A stretch of DNA of 14,518 nucleotides from Octadecabacter sp. (GTDB lineage Bacteria; Pseudomonadota; Alphaproteobacteria; Rhodobacterales; Rhodobacteraceae), in NCBI GenBank assembly GCA_003533975.1, contig DQCL01000011.1:1-14518 (forward strand). Reading direction: 5' to 3'. This document shows positions 1-6,861 of this stretch, piece after piece; the first letter of the stretch is position 1, and each line of letters starts with the position of its first letter. The translations under genes and the position numbers were made by a program. The notes under the pieces are model-generated. The model was not told the origin of the DNA. It did no database searches and saw nothing but the letters and a program-made list of their open reading frames with translations.

Positions 1-217
1 TTTAAGGTTAACGTCGTCATTCGTGGGCTGTGCACCTGTTGGCGTTTGAGTTCGCCCATAAATCAGGGCCAGTAACAACCCTGACGACGCACAGAGTGTA
101 TGCGAAGCGGACGAAACGGGCCTTAGCCCTCGCGATGCGCACGTCCGCTTTCTTTTGATTGCACGAAACAGGAACTGCATTCCAGGCCAGAAACTGGCTG
201 CTCAAACAGCATCGTCT
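1..217. other. Gene-free left edge downstream of dctM
   Basis: No convincing gene is visible here. A 62-codon minus-strand frame at 17-205 has no family resemblance that I recognise and no good ribosome binding site. The stretch holds two inverted repeats: a weak one (TCAGGG at 63-68, CCCTGA at 79-84) and a stronger nested one at 105-150, listed separately. It follows the end of the minus-strand TRAP operon, so it may hold that operon's 3' end, but no U-tracted terminator for the minus strand is evident. Confidence 0.5.
105..150. repeat. Nested inverted repeat with cloverleaf-like fold
   Basis: The arms AAGCGGACG (105-113) and CGTCCGCTT (142-150) are perfect reverse complements. The 28 bases between them can form two smaller hairpins: GGGC/GCCC at 118-121 and 126-129, and CGC/GCG at 131-133 and 137-139. 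On the plus strand the outer arm runs into TTTCTTTT, so it could act as a terminator for a plus-strand transcript entering from the left. It could equally be a dispersed REP-like element. The pairing is seen directly; the role is inferred. Confidence 0.4.
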
Positions 218-1618
218 TTAGGCTAAGCTTGGCAGCCAAAGAACGATTGAAGGGAACGCGACCAGCAATGCGATGGTGACGCCGTCCGCGATGAAGAACG
301 GTGTGACGCCCTTGAACACATCTTGGACAGACAAATCGTCTCTAACACCAGCAACCACGAAACAGTTCAAACCGATGGGCGGTGTGATCAGGCAAAACTC
401 TGCCATCTTCACGACTAGAATACCGAACCAGATCGCACACATCGGGCCAGACATGCCGAATGTACTTTCCGCGGCGCTTACGGCCTCGCCACCGTTAAGG
501 GCCATGACCGCAGGGTAGACGACGGGCAGGGTCAACAGCAGCATTCCAATCGCGTCCATGAACATCCCCAGCACGGCATAGGCCAGCAGGATACAGATCA
601 GGATCAACATTGGTGCCATCGTGAGCGACACGATCCAATCGGAGAATGCAGCAGGCAGTTCGGCAAACCCTAAGAAACGCACATAGATCAAAACGCCCCA
701 GATGATCGAGAAGATCATCACGCTCAGCTTTGCGGTCTCAAGCAACGCATCCTTCAGCTGGGTCCAACGCATGCCTTGGTACAAGGCCATCAGTAAAACA
801 ACAAACGCGCCAATTGCGCCGCCTTCGGTTGGTGTACCCCATGCGTCGCCGCCAAATGGATTATAGACAAAGCAAACAATGGTTACGACGACGAAAACGA
901 TTGGAAGCGCGGGTGGTAGTGAGGCAAAGCGTTCGCGCCATGTGAAACCTGTGACCGGCGGACCGACATTCTTGAACACAACTGCGATACCGATAATCAG
1001 GCCCGCGTAAACGATTGCGGAGAATATGCCCGGGATAAAGCCAGCCAACAGTAGCTTTCCGACGTCTTGTTCAACAATGATCGCGTAGATCACGAGAATC
1101 GCGGATGGCGGGATGAGGGATGCAAGTGTGCCACCAGCTGCGACAACGCCTGCGGCGAATTTTTTGTTGTATCCGTTGGCCAGCATTTCAGGGATAGCGA
1201 TGCGTGCGAAGACGGCGGATGTGGCGACAGATGCGCCAGATACTGCCGCAAAACCCGCTGTCGCGAACACGGTTGAAACCGCTAAACCACCGGGTACCCA
1301 AGCGATCCAGCGCTTGGCGGCTTCGAACAATGCCTTCGTAAGTCCTGCATAATACGCAAGGTAGCCAATCAGAATGAATGTCGGGATCAGGCTGAGTGCT
1401 TGGCTAGAAACTTTGGAGTGCGGGACTTGGCCTGCTGTTTTTGCAGCGACGGTTAGTGCCCAGCTAAATTCTTCGGGGTCGTAGCCTTTTTTAGACCAGA
1501 ATATCCAAATCAGGCCGACCACTCCGGCCATTGCAGCGGCAAACGCCACGCGCATGCCAAGCACAACCATAACCAACATGCCGCCGGTGACCCAAAGGCC
1601 AATTTCAATCGGTTCCAT
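218..1618 (-). CDS. dctM: TRAP transporter large permease subunit (DctM family)
   Basis: This is the large membrane subunit of a tripartite ATP-independent periplasmic (TRAP) transporter. It forms the sodium-coupled channel that takes solute from the DctP binding protein into the cytoplasm. The 466-residue protein is almost entirely hydrophobic, with a dozen or so likely membrane segments. It shows DctM-family traits: glycine- and alanine-rich segments around residues 120-180, including AVSGASVATSAVFA and GGTLASLIPPSAILVIYA, and a conserved C-terminal block with ITPPIGLNCFVVAGV. Its length is slightly above the usual 425-435, partly through a polar insertion near residues 45-75 after the first helices. 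The start ATG overlaps the dctQ stop by one base (TAATG) and is preceded by GAAGGAT, so translation is probably coupled. It is the last gene of the operon. The substrate cannot be read from this subunit; the DctBD-like neighbours suggest a carboxylate. Confidence 0.95.
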   Translation of the reverse strand: MEPIEIGLWVTGGMLVMVVLGMRVAFAAAMAGVVGLIWIFWSKKGYDPEEFSWALTVAAKTAGQVPHSKVSSQALSLIPTFILIGYLAYYAGLTKALFEAAKRWIAWVPGGLAVSTVFATAGFAAVSGASVATSAVFARIAIPEMLANGYNKKFAAGVVAAGGTLASLIPPSAILVIYAIIVEQDVGKLLLAGFIPGIFSAIVYAGLIIGIAVVFKNVGPPVTGFTWRERFASLPPALPIVFVVVTIVCFVYNPFGGDAWGTPTEGGAIGAFVVLLMALYQGMRWTQLKDALLETAKLSVMIFSIIWGVLIYVRFLGFAELPAAFSDWIVSLTMAPMLILICILLAYAVLGMFMDAIGMLLLTLPVVYPAVMALNGGEAVSAAESTFGMSGPMCAIWFGILVVKMAEFCLITPPIGLNCFVVAGVRDDLSVQDVFKGVTPFFIADGVTIALLVAFPSIVLWLPSLA

Positions 1619-2241
1619 TAGTTTTGATCCTTCAATTGATCAGCTTCCATTTGGGCTTGCGTGGCGGCGTTTGCGACCATCGGAACGGCAATGGCCTGTC
1701 CGGTCTTGATTGCGCGACCATAGGCCCAAACCTGCAAACACAAGCGCAGGCACAGCACGCTAAAGGCCAGTGGTGCCATTAATTTTGCGGGCCAGATTGG
1801 GAGCGCGATATCCATCGAACTGTCGCGGCTCCACATTGGTGCGGCGAAATCAAAACTCCGGGCGAAATGGGCCCAGCTGCCCCAAACGAGCAGCAACATG
1901 AGCGCTAAAACGGCGAGTGTGGTGATAAGTTCAACGACATAAAGGGTACGCCCCCGCAGGGCCCCAACCACGATATCCATGCGGATGTGAGCCCCTTCGC
2001 GCATTACGAATGAAATCCCCATGAAGGCGATCAGCGGCATAGCCTGTTCAATCCAGTCCACATATCCGGGCAAGGGGCTGTTGAACGCATTGCGCCCACT
2101 GACAGACACCACGGCCAGCAACATAAGCGAGAAAACCGCCAATCCACTGATTAATGCGAAACCGCGTTCAAGGCGCAAAAGCGCGTGGTCAATTTTGCTA
2201 AGCGTGGAATCATCGCTCAGCACTAAGGAAGCGACCGCCAT
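1618..2241 (-). CDS. dctQ: TRAP transporter small permease subunit (DctQ family)
   Basis: This is the small membrane subunit that pairs with DctM in the TRAP transporter. At 207 residues it has four likely membrane helices (about 29-51, 60-80, 100-125 and 147-174), the usual DctQ layout. The segment FVMREGAHIRMDIV after the second helix matches the conserved R-x-GAHI-R-D pattern of the family. The first 28 residues and the last 25 or so are polar and probably cytoplasmic. The start at 2241 has GAGGG a few bases upstream, which is acceptable but closely spaced. The gene follows dctP after a 77-base gap that contains a strong hairpin, and it overlaps dctM by one base, so Q and M form one translational unit. 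Confidence 0.93.
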   Translation of the reverse strand: MAVASLVLSDDSTLSKIDHALLRLERGFALISGLAVFSLMLLAVVSVSGRNAFNSPLPGYVDWIEQAMPLIAFMGISFVMREGAHIRMDIVVGALRGRTLYVVELITTLAVLALMLLLVWGSWAHFARSFDFAAPMWSRDSSMDIALPIWPAKLMAPLAFSVLCLRLCLQVWAYGRAIKTGQAIAVPMVANAATQAQMEADQLKDQN

Positions 2242-2275
2242 GGGACCCTCAATTCGATGCTAAATTGTTAGGAAA

Positions 2276-2311
2276 AGCAGCCCTGCGCACTGGTATGTGC
2301 ACAGGGCTGCT
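2276..2311 (-). terminator. Attenuator-type hairpin between dctP and dctQ
   Basis: The arms 2276-2290 and 2297-2311 pair over 15 positions with a single C-A mismatch (2286/2301) around a six-base loop, TGGTAT. Read on the minus strand, the hairpin starts 7 bases after the dctP stop codon and is followed by CTTTTCC, a short U-run. The next gene, dctQ, starts 34 bases further on. Such a structure would both protect the 3' end of a dctP-only message and let a fraction of transcripts through to QM, as expected when binding protein must outnumber permease. Stem and U-run are seen; partial readthrough is inferred. Confidence 0.75.
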
Positions 2312-2318
2312 GGTTGGT

Positions 2319-3329
2319 TTAGTTCGCGGCTGCGATCATGCCCGTTACCATGTCATAGAGCTCTTGCGCAGGAAGACCTGCGGCTGTGTTTTGCTCGATC
2401 CATGCGGCTGCTGCAGGTGCTGCTGCGGCCTCTTTGAAGGCTTCGATTTCAGAATCAGCGAAGGTCACTTGTGTGATGCCGCGTTCTTCTAGTGCAGGAC
2501 CCCAAGCGTCCATTGTCGCGCCATTGTAGTTGGCAATGTAGTGATCAAGGGCTTCGTCAACAGAACCGAGCAATGCATCGCGGTGATCATCACTTAGGCC
2601 TGAAAGTGCGTCAGAGTTCACAACAACAGGGCAGTTCACAGTGCCCGGGTTGAGGTTTGTCGTCCACCATGTGCCATTTTCGATCGTGCCGAATGACATG
2701 TGTGCGTGTGGCGCAAAGCTAACGGCTTTGACAACACCAGAGTCCATCGCCTGACGGACCTCAGAGGCGGACATAGACGTTGGGACAGCACCGACTGCTT
2801 CCATTGCGGCACCGATGCCACCCGTTGCACGAATGCTCAGGCCTGCAAAGTCAGCCAAAGTTTCTGGCGCATCGCCAACACCGACAATGTTGTATTGTGG
2901 CAGTGGTGACGGCATCACGAGTGTCGCATTCCAACGCGCCAAATCGGCGATTGCCGCAGGGTGCTGATACACGGCCATAGACAGTGCAACTTCTTGCTCA
3001 AGCGATGTCACGCCGAGGAATGGCAATTCAAGAACGGTGATGGATGGGTTCTTATCGCGGTGGTAACCCGCACAGAATTGCGCCATTTCGAATGCGCCGA
3101 TGGAAATCCCGTCAAGGTTTTCGCGGTTGTTGGACAGCCCGCCGTAGCTGATGTTCAATGTGAATTCGCCATCAGTTTTTTCGCTAACGAGTTCCGCCAG
3201 CTTTTCCACGTGGGCCGTGAACGCGCGTGGCGATCCCCAAAGTGAAACGTTCCACTCTTCAGCGACTGCTTGACCAGCAAAGGCTATTGCAACAGCTGCA
3301 ATGGCTGTACGGTTTAAATATCTATTCAT
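2319..3329 (-). CDS. dctP: TRAP transporter periplasmic solute-binding protein (DctP family)
   Basis: This is the periplasmic protein that captures the solute and hands it to DctQM. From ATG 3329 it is 336 residues long, normal for the family. A Sec signal peptide covers residues 1-23 (hydrophobic AIAAVAIAFAGQ, likely cut after AVA). Arg167 in SIRATGG sits where TRAP binding proteins place the arginine that salt-bridges the substrate carboxylate. Surrounding blocks (LELPFLG, PETLADFAGL, WTTNLNPG) fit the fold. I chose 3329 rather than the in-frame ATG at 3374 because GGGAGGAA lies 7 bases upstream and the signal peptide then begins correctly. The gene is first in the PQM operon, 123 bases after dctD and in the same direction. 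The substrate is probably a mono- or dicarboxylate, but this is not settled by sequence. Confidence 0.93.
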   Translation of the reverse strand: MNRYLNRTAIAAVAIAFAGQAVAEEWNVSLWGSPRAFTAHVEKLAELVSEKTDGEFTLNISYGGLSNNRENLDGISIGAFEMAQFCAGYHRDKNPSITVLELPFLGVTSLEQEVALSMAVYQHPAAIADLARWNATLVMPSPLPQYNIVGVGDAPETLADFAGLSIRATGGIGAAMEAVGAVPTSMSASEVRQAMDSGVVKAVSFAPHAHMSFGTIENGTWWTTNLNPGTVNCPVVVNSDALSGLSDDHRDALLGSVDEALDHYIANYNGATMDAWGPALEERGITQVTFADSEIEAFKEAAAAPAAAAWIEQNTAAGLPAQELYDMVTGMIAAAN

Positions 3330-3336
3330 TGTAAAG

Positions 3337-3362
3337 TTCCTCCCAACTTTATGTGTGGGGAG
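3337..3362 (-). promoter_or_regulatory. dctP ribosome binding site and possible covering hairpin
   Basis: On the minus strand GGGAGGAA (3344-3337) is a strong Shine-Dalgarno sequence 7 bases before the dctP ATG, and it decides the start. The run CTCCC (3362-3358) just upstream is its exact complement (GGGAG at 3344-3340). With a 13-base loop the two can form a hairpin that hides the ribosome binding site; two more pairs are possible beyond one mismatch. The site itself is well supported; the hairpin acting as a translational switch is inference. Confidence 0.5.
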
Positions 3363-3420
3363 ACTAGACACCAAAGTTCGAGCGAAGACTCATGAAGAAA
3401 TTTGCGAGGGCTGGAAGGGC

Positions 3421-3445
3421 GGCCCTGCGGATTTCCGCAAGGGCC
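3421..3445 (-). repeat. GC-rich hairpin just after dctD
   Basis: GGCCCT (3421-3426) pairs with AGGGCC (3440-3445) and GCGG (3427-3430) with CCGC (3435-3438), leaving A3439 as a bulge and ATTT as loop. On the minus strand it begins 7 bases after the dctD stop. A TTTTT run lies before the stem, not after it, so this is not a standard intrinsic terminator for dctBD. It may stabilise the dctBD 3' end, or the dyad may be a regulator site upstream of dctP, about 90-115 bases from its start codon. Confidence 0.5.
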
Positions 3446-3452
3446 AAAAACG

Positions 3453-4745
3453 TTACAAAAGAGCGTCTTTATCGAGGCCTAATTTCACTATCTTTTCGTT
3501 CAAAGTCCGCCTCCCAATTTCCAGTGCTGCGGCAACCTCGTCCATGCGGCCTTCATAGGTTGCGATGGCTCTGCCAATCATCTGGCGTTCAAATGCAGCA
3601 ACAGCGGCCCGCAGGCCCGAACGTTCGAGCGTATCAATACTGACGCCGGCAATTGCGTCAGGCATCGCGCCAAACCCATGTTGCGCCATCATAACCCGTC
3701 GCTGCCCCACATTGCGCAATTCACGGACATTTCCGGGCCAATCGTGGGCTAAAAGAGAGGCCAAATCCGTGTCTGACAATTCCGGCGCATCGCACCCTAG
3801 CTGGAGGGCAAATTGTTGCATGAACCGCAAAATGAGCAGTGCGATATCATCAAGACGCGTGCGCAACGGCGGTAGATGCAAACCAACCCCATCCAACCGG
3901 AAAAGAAGATCCGCACGCAAACGGCCGTCCTTCATCGCAGCATCTGTGTCGACGTTGGTGGCGGACACGACGCGAATGTTAACCTTCTCGGGTGTGCCTT
4001 GTTCAGGATCTAGCACTTCTTTGGTGTCGATCAGCCGCAAAAGCATCGGTTGCAGCTCAAGCGGGCAAGCGCATATTTCATCAAGGAACAGTGTACCGCC
4101 ATTCGCGCTGCGGGCCACAAGTGGTAATTGATCTGCATGAAGTTGGGCCGCATTCACCGCGATATACGGGCCATCGCAGCGCGCCGAAATGTCGTGCAAC
4201 GCGCGCGCGACCAATTCTTTGCCTGTACCTGTTTCACCATGCAAAAGAACGGCTGCATCGTTGCCCGCAAGCATCGCGATCATATCGCGCAGACGCACCA
4301 TTTCAGGCGTTTGGCCCAGGATCACCTGATCCAAACCCGACAGTTGTTGCAATCTGTCTTTCAGACGTTGGTTGCTTTCACGCATTTGATGCTGGTCTGC
4401 GGCATGTGACAGGATCGAGATGAGGCGTTTGGGGTCATATGGCTTTTCGACAAAACTATACGCCCCTTGGTTCATCGCTTCGACGGCCATGGGAATGTCA
4501 CCGTGGGCGGAAATCAGCACAACAGGTGGTGCGGCTTCAAGCGTGCGCAGCAGATCAAGCCCTGACATTTCAGGCATCCGCACATCCGATAGGATAGCAT
4601 CGGGTTGAAACTGGGTGATCCAACGGTGCGCATCCGTCGCGCGGGCCAGTGCCTTAACAGTCCAACCCACAGCTTCAAACAGGTCGACCAGCGACGAGCG
4701 CATCAAGCGATCATCATCGATGACCAATATACGAAAGTGGTTCAT
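3453..4745 (-). CDS. dctD: DctD-like response regulator lacking the GAFTGA loop
   Basis: This is a three-domain NtrC/DctD-type response regulator of 430 residues from ATG 4745. The receiver (about 1-120) has the acidic pocket Asp10-12, phospho-acceptor Asp54 (SDVRMPEM), Ser79 and Lys101. The AAA+ domain (about 143-360) has Walker A GETGTGKE at 170-177, Walker B GGTLFLDEI at 216-224, sensor SATN and an arginine-finger-like RADLLFR. The C-terminus has a Fis-type helix-turn-helix (VAAALEIGRRTLNEKI). Between Walker A and B the usual ESELFGHEKGAFTGA segment is missing: only about 17 residues (199-215) lie where about 40 are normal. It therefore probably does not activate sigma-54 RNA polymerase, like the GAFTGA-less NtrC and HupR of Rhodobacter capsulatus. 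The ATG overlaps the dctB stop as ATGA, which fixes the start over the upstream ATG at 4769. It probably controls dctPQM next door. Confidence 0.9.
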   Translation of the reverse strand: MNHFRILVIDDDRLMRSSLVDLFEAVGWTVKALARATDAHRWITQFQPDAILSDVRMPEMSGLDLLRTLEAAPPVVLISAHGDIPMAVEAMNQGAYSFVEKPYDPKRLISILSHAADQHQMRESNQRLKDRLQQLSGLDQVILGQTPEMVRLRDMIAMLAGNDAAVLLHGETGTGKELVARALHDISARCDGPYIAVNAAQLHADQLPLVARSANGGTLFLDEICACPLELQPMLLRLIDTKEVLDPEQGTPEKVNIRVVSATNVDTDAAMKDGRLRADLLFRLDGVGLHLPPLRTRLDDIALLILRFMQQFALQLGCDAPELSDTDLASLLAHDWPGNVRELRNVGQRRVMMAQHGFGAMPDAIAGVSIDTLERSGLRAAVAAFERQMIGRAIATYEGRMDEVAAALEIGRRTLNEKIVKLGLDKDALL

Positions 4746-6463
4746 TTGACCGCATCCTTTGGTGCGCATGGTAGATCAATGCGGAACGTAGCACCGCCCG
4801 CGCGGTTGTCCCATGCGGTGATTGTTCCGCCATGATCAGACACAATTCCAGCCGAAATTGTAAGGCCAAGCCCCATACCTTGGCCGCTTTCGCGCGTGGT
4901 CGCGAAGGGTTCTCTGAGATCATCGAGCGTGTAGTCACCCAACCCGTGCCCCGTGTCTGTCACATCAAGGTAAAGGCGGTCTTTGTCGGTAGTTGTCACA
5001 ATATTAATCTGGCGAACGTCTGCACCGTCGACAGCATCAAGGGCGTTGCGGACTATGTTTGTGATCACCTGTTCAAGCCGCAGACGGTTGGCGTGTACGA
5101 GCACTGGTATTTTCAGGTTTTGGACCTCGATGGATGCGTCAGCCCGCGTAATACTGGGCACCAAAAGTTCGAGTGCATCCGTCACGATTTGCTCGATATC
5201 AATCGCTTCAAACTTATCGCGACCTTTGCGAGAGAAGAACTTCAACTGTTTTGTGATGTTTTCCATCCGCGCAACAAGGCCTTGCATCTTTTCACCCAAC
5301 ACAGATGGCCCCGCAGTCATTTCAGAGGCGACGATCTGGTTGCGCATGGCAGCAATCGGTTGCCCCAATTCATGGGTGACCGAGGATGCCAGTTGACCAA
5401 GAGCGGCCAGACGGCCAGCGCGTTCCAAATCGGCTTGGGTCTTTTGCAAAGCGTGTTCTGCACTGCGCCGTTCATCAATTTCTATAGCAAGGCGTTCATT
5501 GGCGCGGCGCAATAAAACCTCTTCATCTTCCGATTTCCGCAACGCTTCGCCCATCAACCGGCCGCGGCGAATTTGAAGGGCGATGATTGCTAAAACAGCC
5601 GCCAGCACCATTGCCCCTGTCGTAAGCGCCGCGCGTGTTACAGCTTCGTCATCAGGAAGAAAAAAATGTAATTCCCAGCTGTTGGGTAGGTCTTTCGTGG
5701 AAAGGTACAAAAAATGTTGCCCGCCAATGTCTGCCGTTTGATCAAAATGGTTTGCCGACCACTCCAGCGGGTCAAGCGGTTCTTGTCCAAATTGGCGAAA
5801 CGAGGCCATGAGCACTCGTTGCTGTTGGGTTAAGACATCAAGCGATTTATAGCGCCATTCCGGTTCAGATGCCAAAAGCACAATACCATTTGCATCCGTC
5901 AACATGATGCGCTCTCCGGATGCCTGCCAACTGTCTTGTAATGCCGACAGATTTACCTTGATCGCGATCACACCAGACGGGCCATCGGCGGTGAAGCCCA
6001 CGGGCATCGCATAAAAATAGCCAGGTATGCCGGTCGTCGCGCCGATCCCATAAAATTCGGCCAATTCGCCATTCATAGCGTCCTGAAAATACGGGCGAAA
6101 TGAATAGTTTTGCCCGACGAAACTGCTTGGTAATTGCGCGTTAGATGCCGCAATCGTCAGCCCAGTTCGATCCATCAAATAGATGGCATCTAAGCCCGCA
6201 CTTTGTGCAAACCGCGCGAGGCGCACGCTCAGTATCTGGGGGTCGGCTCCCGCTAACGTGCCTTGCACGACAGAATCCAGTGACAGTAAAAATGGAAGAT
6301 GAGCGAAATGGCGCAGTTCGTTTTCGGCCGTGCTGCGATAAAGCGTTAGGCGTGCTGCTGCACGGTCAAGCTCTTGACCTTTGAAGTATGTATAGGATCC
6401 ATAAAACAAACCTATCGTGCAGGTTACAAAAGCAGCAACCAAAAGGAGATGTGTCCGACGCAT
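4742..6463 (-). CDS. dctB: DctB-like sensor histidine kinase
   Basis: This is a membrane sensor kinase of 573 residues that should phosphorylate the overlapping DctD-like regulator. Order of parts: membrane helix at about 5-28; periplasmic sensor region (about 29-273) of the double-PAS (PDC/dCache) DctB type, with YFQDAMNGELAEFYGIG and GIPGYFYAMPV resembling the ligand-binding core of DctB; second helix at about 275-296; coiled-coil linker rich in Glu and Arg to about 350; HisKA with His364 in SVTHELGQPIAAMR; and HATPase with N box NIVRNALDAV (about 469), G1 DTGHGLG (about 503) and G2 GQGMGLGLTIS (about 527). All catalytic boxes are intact. The family senses C4-dicarboxylates, often together with the transporter; the ligand here may differ. 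No strong Shine-Dalgarno is seen at ATG 6463, but no better start exists because the first helix follows at once. Confidence 0.92.
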   Translation of the reverse strand: MRRTHLLLVAAFVTCTIGLFYGSYTYFKGQELDRAAARLTLYRSTAENELRHFAHLPFLLSLDSVVQGTLAGADPQILSVRLARFAQSAGLDAIYLMDRTGLTIAASNAQLPSSFVGQNYSFRPYFQDAMNGELAEFYGIGATTGIPGYFYAMPVGFTADGPSGVIAIKVNLSALQDSWQASGERIMLTDANGIVLLASEPEWRYKSLDVLTQQQRVLMASFRQFGQEPLDPLEWSANHFDQTADIGGQHFLYLSTKDLPNSWELHFFLPDDEAVTRAALTTGAMVLAAVLAIIALQIRRGRLMGEALRKSEDEEVLLRRANERLAIEIDERRSAEHALQKTQADLERAGRLAALGQLASSVTHELGQPIAAMRNQIVASEMTAGPSVLGEKMQGLVARMENITKQLKFFSRKGRDKFEAIDIEQIVTDALELLVPSITRADASIEVQNLKIPVLVHANRLRLEQVITNIVRNALDAVDGADVRQINIVTTTDKDRLYLDVTDTGHGLGDYTLDDLREPFATTRESGQGMGLGLTISAGIVSDHGGTITAWDNRAGGATFRIDLPCAPKDAVK

Positions 6464-6861
6464 GCCATGTGGTGCCCCGAACGGTGCAAGAAATCAACTG
6501 GTTCTAAGGTTACGGTGCCTGGCCCAAATTCACCCCAGCCTAATTCTAAGGCTGAGGATGCTAATGGTCTTTGTCGCGCCCCGCGCAAAGCCCTAGCGGA
6601 TCCGAGGACGCGTGTCATGTCTGACGTCCGCGGCCCAATAGGGCAATTTGCACGGAGAGTGTTTGTTGCTCATCGTAGCCACTGAAGACTGGACGATGAG
6701 AAAGACAACGAAGAGCCATGCGAGAAAAGCGCTCCGTTTCTGTGCGGCGAACGACTGCTTTTGGCGACGCGCCAAAACCGCCGGTTGCTCCTGAAACAGG
6801 CAGCTGACTTGACGTGGCGCAGTTGCGATGCGTTCCTGTCTTTCTCTGATAGGAGTTTCAA
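6464..6861. other. Divergent intergenic region with several inverted repeats
   Basis: This 398-base gap separates divergent dctB and the plus-strand glutamate-synthase-domain gene, so it should hold both promoters. I cannot place -35/-10 boxes with confidence. Open frames here lack homology and ribosome binding sites. It contains inverted repeats: CAGCCT/AGGCTG (6536-6541, 6549-6554); CTCATCGT/ACGATGAG (6669-6676, 6693-6700) with further GTTG/CAAC pairing outside; TTTTGGCG/CGCCAAAA (6759-6766, 6770-6777); AACCG/CGGTT (6776-6780, 6782-6786); and a bulged GCTCCTG/CAGGCAGC stem (6787-6804). The last ones lie just ahead of the AGGAG at 6851. Confidence 0.6.
6759..6777. repeat. Perfect 8-bp dyad upstream of the glutamate-synthase-like gene
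   Basis: TTTTGGCG (6759-6766) and CGCCAAAA (6770-6777) are exact reverse complements around ACG. The dyad lies about 85 bases before the start codon at 6862. It could be an operator for a dimeric regulator or a stem in the mRNA leader; followed by AAAACCG rather than a T-run, it is not a terminator on the plus strand. On the minus strand its own last arm bases (CAAAAG) are also not a U-tract. Confidence 0.45.

Noticed and set aside
17..205. 62-codon minus-strand open frame
   Set aside because: No family resemblance, no ribosome binding site, and it spans the nested inverted repeat; composition looks like non-coding DNA.
3330..3374. Longer dctP start at 3374
   Set aside because: It would add 15 residues before a clean signal peptide and ignore the GGGAGGAA ribosome binding site that fits ATG 3329.
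3330..3452. Sigma-54 promoter before dctP
   Set aside because: I scanned the minus strand for GG-N10-GC with TGGCAC/TTGC character and found no acceptable match, in line with the regulator lacking GAFTGA.
4746..4769. Longer dctD start at 4769
   Set aside because: ATG 4745 gives the ATGA overlap with dctB and begins right at the receiver domain; the extra eight residues have no support.
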